Assembly: GCA_003427395.1 (NCBI GenBank)
Contig: BFEA01000027.1
Location: 2,185,611-2,219,111, forward strand
Direction of reading: 5' to 3'
DNA length: 33,501 bases
Source of the DNA: Chara braunii
Lineage: Eukaryota > Streptophyta > Charophyceae > Charales > Characeae
Under the pieces are notes generated by a model that had not been told where the DNA came from, searched no databases, and worked only from the letters and a program-made list of their open reading frames with translations. Each line of letters begins with the position of its first letter. Position 1 is the first letter of the stretch. Positions 27,401 through 33,501 of this stretch are shown piece by piece. Position numbers and translations under genes: made by a program.

Positions 27401-28833
27401 TATCTAGCTTACCAGGGCAGACGCACGAGACCCCTCTGGATGTCCGACTTGTTTGGTTGGACAACTGGGGAGACGTCAGCTGGAGACAATATGCCTGACC
27501 CTCTTAAAAAAAAAAAAAAAAAAAGAATTATGGGTTCTCCCTCACATCAGGTATATGCCACAAAAGTTTTGGGTCACTTGACCCCATAGAAATAAAAATA
27601 CAAATCGCCAAAGATGTCTCTGTCAATTTCAACCACACGGGTTTATTTTAATGGGGTCAATTTCAATCACGCACCATAACCACCCCCCCCAAAACCCCAT
27701 TTTCCCATGTTTTGCATTTTACTTATTTTTGCCTGTTTTTTTTTTTTTTTAATGGGGTCGCCTTATGTTGCGCAGCCCCCCCCAATTTATATATATATAT
27801 TTTTTCGCTTTATATTTTGGAGAAAATAAGTTGTCTGAGATTCCGAACAACTCCCTCACCGGACGTCTGAGGGATACGTCTTCGGGAAACATCTCCGATC
27901 GGACATCTGGTAAATTATAATAATATATTAGCCAATATGGCTAAGTAAGGTCATCATGCTTTTTTTAGCCTAACAGTCAGTAGACGGGAGCGTCTCACTA
28001 TGACCAACGTTAGTAGTCTTTCCATTTGGCCTGAAAGGACAACATCCTCGGTGCAAGGTGTGGTCCCGTAATGGGATACTGACCGGAGCCTTCCTCCCTT
28101 CAAAGAAGACCATAGGAAAACCACCAATGGGTACCCATCTTCGATGACAAGGAGGGGGCTTATGACCTTTCACGGCGGGTGATAAGCCTCCTACCAAAGC
28201 GGCTGCGGGCCGCCCCCTTTTGAGGATCTTACACCGTGAGGCCTAGTGGGTCGCTTTCACGACAATCGGAAAGCATTGCCTACTTGCATTAATTTATTTT
28301 TTTATGAAAAAAAATGTTCGTTCGAACACGTCCGCGAGTTGTTCGCACGAATGCGCAGGGGCACGAACACGACACGTTCGTCGTGCTACGCATATCTCAA
28401 CTTAGCAATTGCACTCTCTTTTGCATTTTCTTTCTTCTCGCTTTGCTCTAGATATAATTTATTGCTATCTTCTCTATCTTGTATAAAAATGACATATTTC
28501 CTTGATTTTGCTGATTTTTTTCTCTTTAATTATCAATCCATATCATACTTCATAGCGTGTCTAGCTTAAGAGTTTGAATACCTTGAGGCCGGGGATGCAA
28601 GTTCCTCGTGAACCAAGCCGCTCTGTCGGCCACCAAATAAATTTAAGACTATCATGCCTTAGTTTTTCATGTGCAATTGACTTTGACCTCTTGTCATTCC
28701 GAAACCTGAATTTTTCATGAAATTTTTTTAGTGGAGAAATCACCTCATATCCCATCTTGATAATAATGTGAGGGATATTATCAACCCATCATTAATGCTG
28801 CGGAGATTAGGTCTGTCGGTACTGTCAGGGATA
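27401..28833. other. Repeat-like region with homopolymers, no recognised gene
   Basis: Poly(A) near 27505-27523, a GGGTCACTTGACCCC palindrome at 27569-27583, C-runs near 27680 and 27775, and an AT tract at 27788. TTACCAG near 27409 and CTGGTAA near 27909, with gatgtccga close by on both arms, hint at an old inverted-repeat element. Confidence 0.35.
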
Positions 28834-29010
28834 AAGAGTACCAAACCCTTTTCTTGTTTTTTTGTCTGAGTGAGACGTCTTCTCAATTTCTCAAGCAACC
28901 GAAGCAAATACCCAACCCCATTCTCTTTCTCTGATCGGAGTGAGGCATCTCCTCAATTTCTGTGACATCTAAAGAGGATACCAACCCCCTTTTTCTTTCT
29001 CTGGTCAGAG
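28834..29010. repeat. Degenerate ~65-bp tandem repeat, about three units
   Basis: Words like accaaccc-ttttcttt-ctctg and gtgaggcatctcctcaatttc recur at about 28834, 28910 and 28980 with substitutions. Confidence 0.6.
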
Positions 29011-30217
29011 TATTTTTAGTGATCCTGCATAAACCTGCAAAACAACGAGTTCCACAAACAACCAACCAAAATCCCACCAAGTAAACTCTCCAACAAATAA
29101 TAGTCATGCAGTAATTAAATAAATTAAAAATACATAATAAAATAAAAAATTATTCTCACCCAGAAGTCATCGATTGCCTTGGTTTCGACCCACCATTGGT
29201 CAGGGCTGAGAGACCTCCCTTCAGTTTGACATCCTTCATTTAGCCCGCCTCAGGCCATGACTAATCAAACCATTTGTCTTGACAGACCCTTTAACTTGCC
29301 TCTAGATCAGACTACCATACCCACTACTCGAGTTTGATGACCGTTTGGCGCGCCCCACGCCAGAACACCCAGATTGTAAAGGGTATGGTCACCCTAAAAC
29401 AATATACCTCCCATCAGTCCAACTGCCCTATATCCGGATTTCACCACTGCGGTCGGGATCCAACTCATCCAGTTTTCGGCATAGGGTGCTGACTGCCCAT
29501 CTAAATTTCGAACGTAGGACCCGGTCTAACTACGATTCAGGATCTGGCGAACCCACTGGATTGCAACCTCTGACTGCGGTAGGTTTCCAACTGACCCCTT
29601 TTGACCTCATAAGCCAGACTCTCAGAGTCTTAGCCTCAACCAACTACGAAATTCGACACTCGAGTCGAGGACCTGCTGACCCAACCAGATTACCACCTAC
29701 TTCCGTAAGACTCTGGCTAGCTATGACAATCAACGATATCTTAGGTTAGAGAAGAAAACCCAAGCACAGACAACAAACAAACATATCAAAACTCTTAAGC
29801 AGACTGCCCATGCTCCAAATAATTGGACAAACGTTTCTCGAGAGACGTCACTTCAGTTTCAAGAGTAACTAAACAACAACAAAACAACAAGCAACAAAAT
29901 ATTTGCAAGAGACCTCCATTTAACCTCACGAAAATACAATGCGCTGATCCCAGAGAGGTCCCTCCCCTCATCTGAGAACGTTTCTAAGAAACCTCTCGTC
30001 AACCTTAAGAAAATATCGAGATACTGGTCCCATAGTGCAATTGCTAAGACGAGACTGAGAAGAAACTGCACATGAGACAAAGAGTTGAGTTATAGGTACT
30101 AAGGTCTTACTTGTCGTGGGTTTAGTGGGAGCTCTGGGGGAGTACGAAGGAGAGGAAAAGCTTGGGGCGCACTTCCAAAGATAGCAATGAATTCCGAGTT
30201 ATAGGCACTAAGACTTC
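29011..30217. other. No recognised gene; open frame at 29345-29749
   Basis: The 134-codon frame at 29345-29749 is the longest uninterrupted one here but has a low-complexity Arg/Ser/Pro/Thr composition and no known domain. A gagttatagg[ct]actaag word occurs at 30088 and 30196, and the second copy leads straight into the 21-bp array. Confidence 0.4.
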
Positions 30218-30343
30218 ACTTGTATAAGAATGTTGTTTACTTGTATAAGAATGATGCTTACTTGTATAAGAATGTTGTTTACTTGTATAAGAATGATGCT
30301 TACTTGTATAAGAATGTTGTTTACTTGTATAAGAATGTTGCTA
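30218..30343. repeat. 21-bp satellite with 42-bp alternating higher-order unit
   Basis: Six units of acttgtataagaatg plus gttgttt or gatgctt endings. The two variants alternate (A B A B A, then A-like), giving a 42-bp period over the 21-bp one. Confidence 0.92.
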
Positions 30344-30654
30344 CTTGAGGCTGACGGGAAGTTTCTTTTCAATCTCATCTTACTACGACGAAGGTGATTG
30401 AGCGCTTAGCGCACGCGCGATCGCACCCTGGTACTGGCCCGCGCCGCGTCACCGGTTGACGCGTGTCGCAGCCCGACCCCCCGTTGGTTGCGCCCTGCAG
30501 CGGCCGCGGTTCCGACACGTGGCGATTTCATGCTGGCATATCCGGGGACACAGTGGAGTTCACCTGTGGTAGGAGCGAAGTGTGCGTCTACGTGGAACGA
30601 TCGCAAGCAAGTCAATCAGAGCTGGAAGACGGCACGGAGGAAGATACACCGCAG

Positions 30655-31120
30655 ACATCGAAGCGACCTGGAACTGACGTGAAAACAGAGCGATGCAGAT
30701 ATAAGGAAGACTGTACTAGAAGGGCGACCCGAATTTGACGTGGGAACGGAGGACAGCGTAAAAAAAAAAAAAAAGCACAATAACTGTCTATCAAACGAAG
30801 GGCGGGTTGGATCGTTGTAAAAGAGGATCGCAATACAAGTCACACGAAGCGGGGAGAGAAAGGGACGCGTGGACACGACCGATCTAAACTAGGTGTTAAG
30901 ACGGGAGGCAGCGAGGAGGGCGTAGGGAGAATCACACTGGAGATACCAGAGAGACGCGTGGATCAGGCCGGTCCAAATTTGGTGCGAAGACGGGAGGCGG
31001 TGTGGTGGGCACAGGGAGAAACACACGGGAGATATCGAAGCGATCCGAGTTTCGACGTGAAAACGGAGCAGTGAAGACGCGGGGAAGACTACACTAGAGG
31101 GGTGATCTTAATTGGCAAAA
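30655..31120. repeat. Purine-rich diverged subrepeats upstream of LINE ORF1
   Basis: gacgcgtgga starts at 30864 and 30953, and gacgggaggc at 30900 and 30989, both 89 apart. A related module (gcga-cc-ga-tttgacgtg-aaacgga) recurs at about 30662, 30722 and 31039, and gaagact-acta-ga at 30706 and 31084. They may be 5'-UTR monomers of the retroelement downstream, or an independent satellite. Confidence 0.6.
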
Positions 31121-31534
31121 GTAAAAAATAAAAAAATCAGGGAGGAAGAGAGAAAACGAGCCATCAGCAAGCATTGGTAAACGAAAGGAGGAGAAGAAGG
31201 TGCTGAGCGGGGGCTGACACGCGTGTCGAGAGGTGGGGCACTTCGCCCCGGGAGCAAGAGTGGGTGTCACATGGAATGGTAGTAGACGACGAAGAAGACA
31301 GATGACGCTATGAGGGCATCCCCTGGAAATGACTGCATGACGGCGAGGACTCATCATCGGGAGCGGGAGCGATCTTCGTGAACGACAACCGCGATAGTAT
31401 ACCNCAACCTCCTTTCCCTCCCCTTGCCCCCCACCCCCGGGTTAGTGCTTCCTCTGCCCCTGCCCTTCTTCCCCACCCTCCTCCCCCCCTCTTACCTCAT
31501 CAAACCCTCCAGCCTGGAACTCGACTCTAATATC

Positions 31535-31536
<2 letters not shown>

Positions 31537-31567
<31 letters not shown>
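31537..31567 (+). repeat. Poly(A) tract before LINE ORF1
   Basis: About 31 A directly followed by a GA-rich stretch, roughly 170 bases before the ORF1 start. It may be the tail of an older element or part of the 5' leader. Confidence 0.7.
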
Positions 31568-31570
<3 letters not shown>

Positions 31571-31734
31571 GAGAGAAGAAGAGATAAAAAGAGGAAAATT
31601 GAGGAAGAATAGAGAAAAGGAGAGGAAAACAACAGAATTGCACCACCGATAACAAGCAAACAACCAAAACAATCTACAAAAACAACATCAGAAAAGACCA
31701 AGATAACACAGTTACGTGGAACAAAACATACATT

Positions 31735-33501
31735 ATGGACAACCCTGGAGGCCGTAGCCGGCGGGGGCAAAGAGGAATTGGCCCCCTCATTTACTACCAG
31801 GGGGCGATAAGGCATAACCCGCTTAGGCAGCTGGCAGTCCCCCCATACGGACGGCCCGTGTTGCAAAAGGCCCCCGCAACCNCTCAGGGCNAACCNCCAC
31901 ACCCGCCCGTATTCCGATCCGACCAGCACTGCTGGCCGGGACTAACAGACCAACGGGAACAACGGTCCACCCGAGCACACAAAATTACCCCAGAAGCGGA
32001 TCCGNCTTTTCGGACCCCTGNCTCAGATCAGAAGGGGGTAGGTCGCGGGGAGGACGAGAAGGAGACGGAGCTGANGAGGGGTGGGAAGGAGGNGGAGATG
32101 GAGGATGATAGCGGAAGTGAGAAAGAGGAGGAAGAGGAGGAAGAGAATGAGGAGGAGAATGCGGAAGAAGATGACGAAATGTTGACCGAGGANGAACGGC
32201 TCCAACAGAAAGACAGACAACANCAGCAGCCTGGGACAGAACAAGGAAAAAAAGGAAAAGAGGANCCGAGACCCACATGGGCCCAGCGTGTCAGGGCAAC
32301 GATTCATGAGAAATCCCTCGATATCCGGAGGGTCTCTCCGGACTTGCAACAGGGGAACGAAGAAACCCTGAAAGTTCCTCTTCGCAACCTTTCGTCAGCA
32401 CGTGCTTACTTTTTGACCCTCTTCCTCCTTCCCTCTGAGAACCAGGTAGTAGATCAGGGGGGGAGGAGAACAATGATGAAGGCATACCCCCCTGACAAAC
32501 TGGAGGTAAGAGACAAAACGTACTGCCAACACGCAAGCAACTGGCTCTTCCTGGGTGACGTGGCACAAAGATCGATCAATGACAAANTAAAATGGATACA
32601 CAAAAAATTGGAGGAGATGAAAGGCAATCCGGAGGCGGTTCAGGAATTTTTCCNAATTCAACCGCTCTCCTCCACGGTTTTCACCATCCTTAGTCTCTTC
32701 ACAGAAGACAAACAGAAGATGGACAAGTGGCGGTCAATCAAATGGGAGCACTCGGAGGTGCGGATCTACCCGTGGCAACCCAAGAAGGTAACCCCGGAAG
32801 AAAGGAGGGAACAGTTGATGAAAGACCACCACTGGGTCGAATTTAGACATATCCCGGTGGAAATCCAGGCCGCCTTCGTGCACGACTTTGGACAACAATA
32901 CAACGTTGTCAACTTCATCGACCCTCTCCCGTCCTATGTGGCAAGGCGTGACGATTATCTAATGCTGGCGCTGGATCTATCGAAAGACCTGCCTTTCTCG
33001 ATAGACGACATNATACCGTACAGAATGGGGGGGAGGGTCTTCCAAATCCACACGGCCCACAAATTTCGCCCATGGTGCTTCAAATGTAGGGCATATGGGC
33101 ACTTGAGTACGGAGGTTGCCTGTCCCTACCACCCAAGCAACAGAGGCCCGNCGACGACCCGTCTTAGACAGGACCAACGNCGNCCCAACAGATGGTACAC
33201 AGTAAACCAGGGACACGAAGGGTGGGTATACCTGACGGACCGAGACTTGACAGGACAGATAAAAGGCTGGACCTGGGAAGGGAGGGGAGCCCCCTGNTGG
33301 GCCACCAGGCCCCCCAACGATTGGTCCCCCCCCCAGATAGACCAGACTCAGCGGTCAGACAAGTCGGTGGAACCAGGGAGGTCATCCCCAAAGCCCTCGA
33401 CCTCGCAAGGCCAAGAGGGTCAATCAAAAAAACCGCCCTGCCAGGTCCAGGAGCGACAAAATAAACAGTCTTGGGGCCCGCACGCAAAGAGATATCTTCC
33501 A
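31735..33501 (+). CDS. LINE-type retrotransposon ORF1 (RNA-binding, DUF4283-like plus zinc knuckle), 3' end beyond window
   Basis: A + strand frame is open from 31603 to the last base. The first ATG is at 31735, giving at least 589 residues (MDNPGGRSRRGQRGIGPL). About 17 single N bases interrupt it and hide it from simple ORF calling. Visible in order: a basic, proline-containing N-terminus; a Glu/Asp-rich tract at about residues 120-160; a DUF4283-like region with WVEFRHIPVEIQ at about 367 and LMLALDLSKDLPF before the knuckle; a zinc knuckle C-F-K-C-x4-H-x6-C at residues 448, 451, 456 and 463; then a Pro/Gln/Ser-rich tail. This order is typical of ORF1 in plant L1-like LINEs, which coat element RNA (family knowledge). 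The knuckle's x6 spacing differs from the usual x4. TGN at 33298-33300 could be a stop. The reverse transcriptase ORF would lie beyond the window. A host-domesticated gene is the alternative. Confidence 0.75.
   Translation, partial: MDNPGGRSRRGQRGIGPLIYYQGAIRHNPLRQLAVPPYGRPVLQKAPATXQGXXPHPPVFRSDQHCWPGLTDQREQRSTRAHKITPEADPXFRTPXSDQKGVGRGEDEKETELXRGGKEXEMEDDSGSEKEEEEEEENEEENAEEDDEMLTEXERLQQKDRQXQQPGTEQGKKGKEXPRPTWAQRVRATIHEKSLDIRRVSPDLQQGNEETLKVPLRNLSSARAYFLTLFLLPSENQVVDQGGRRTMMKAYPPDKLEVRDKTYCQHASNWLFLGDVAQRSINDKXKWIHKKLEEMKGNPEAVQEFFXIQPLSSTVFTILSLFTEDKQKMDKWRSIKWEHSEVRIYPWQPKKVTPEERREQLMKDHHWVEFRHIPVEIQAAFVHDFGQQYNVVNFIDPLPSYVARRDDYLMLALDLSKDLPFSIDDXIPYRMGGRVFQIHTAHKFRPWCFKCRAYGHLSTEVACPYHPSNRGPXTTRLRQDQXXPNRWYTVNQGHEGWVYLTDRDLTGQIKGWTWEGRGAPXWATRPPNDWSPPQIDQTQRSDKSVEPGRSSPKPSTSQGQEGQSKKPPCQVQERQNKQSWGPHAKRYLP

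Noticed and set aside
27409-27915. Inverted-repeat transposon with TTACCAG ends
   Set aside because: Only the 7-base ends and a short gatgtccga word match, and no convincing target duplication was found.
29345-29749. 134-codon open frame as a real gene
   Set aside because: No recognised motif, no splice context, biased composition, and internal similarity suggesting repeat origin.
31492-31929. Minus-strand open frames over the LINE region
   Set aside because: They are shadows of the + strand ORF1 or of poly(A)/GA tracts. The + frame has a zinc knuckle and domain order.

Overview
The window looks like nuclear DNA from a plant-lineage eukaryote. It holds one gene I can identify with confidence, broken by long GT-AG introns, and it is otherwise crowded with microsatellites, minisatellites, small non-autonomous DNA transposons and retroposed sequence. 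The gene reads as a plant-type PTEN phosphatase. Together with the repeat-heavy composition and kilobase-size introns, this suggests a streptophyte, possibly a charophyte alga such as Chara. The organism assignment is inference. Nothing looks bacterial: no operons and no long intronless genes outside a retroelement.

Region 1 (1-2063) is intron or upstream sequence with a 44-bp minisatellite in a 219-bp duplication and two (GT)n tracts inside a 175-bp tandem duplication. Region 2 (2064-9680) carries six coding exons of the PTEN gene on the + strand. All introns are phase 0, and the gene's N-terminal exons are not visible. The exons cover the rest of the phosphatase domain, including the catalytic HCKAGKGRTG loop (split exactly by an intron), and the C2 domain to a stop codon. 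Its introns hold a U6 snRNA retropseudogene, a hAT-type MITE with a perfect 8-bp target duplication, tRNA-like remnants and several simple repeats.

Region 3 (9681-17040) is mostly unannotatable, with microsatellites, one candidate exon (13531-13805), a 39-bp perfect repeat and a 111-bp MITE. Region 4 (17043-18500) has a MITE-like element built on five 43-bp units, followed by three tandem fragments of an antisense 18S rRNA 3' end. Region 5 (18500-31400) is low-coding DNA with a 444-bp tandem duplication, a second copy of the hAT-type MITE, a 21/42-bp satellite and a purine-rich subrepeat block.

Region 6 (31735-33501) is a long open frame on the + strand, peppered with single N bases, that runs off the window end. 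It encodes a LINE-type ORF1 protein with an acidic tract, a DUF4283-like region and a CCHC-type zinc knuckle. The pieces do not form one pathway. The window is best read as one conserved signalling gene embedded in transposon-driven sequence, where a LINE-type machinery like the one at the right end could explain the retroposed U6 copy. I did not find a convincing new multi-gene system.
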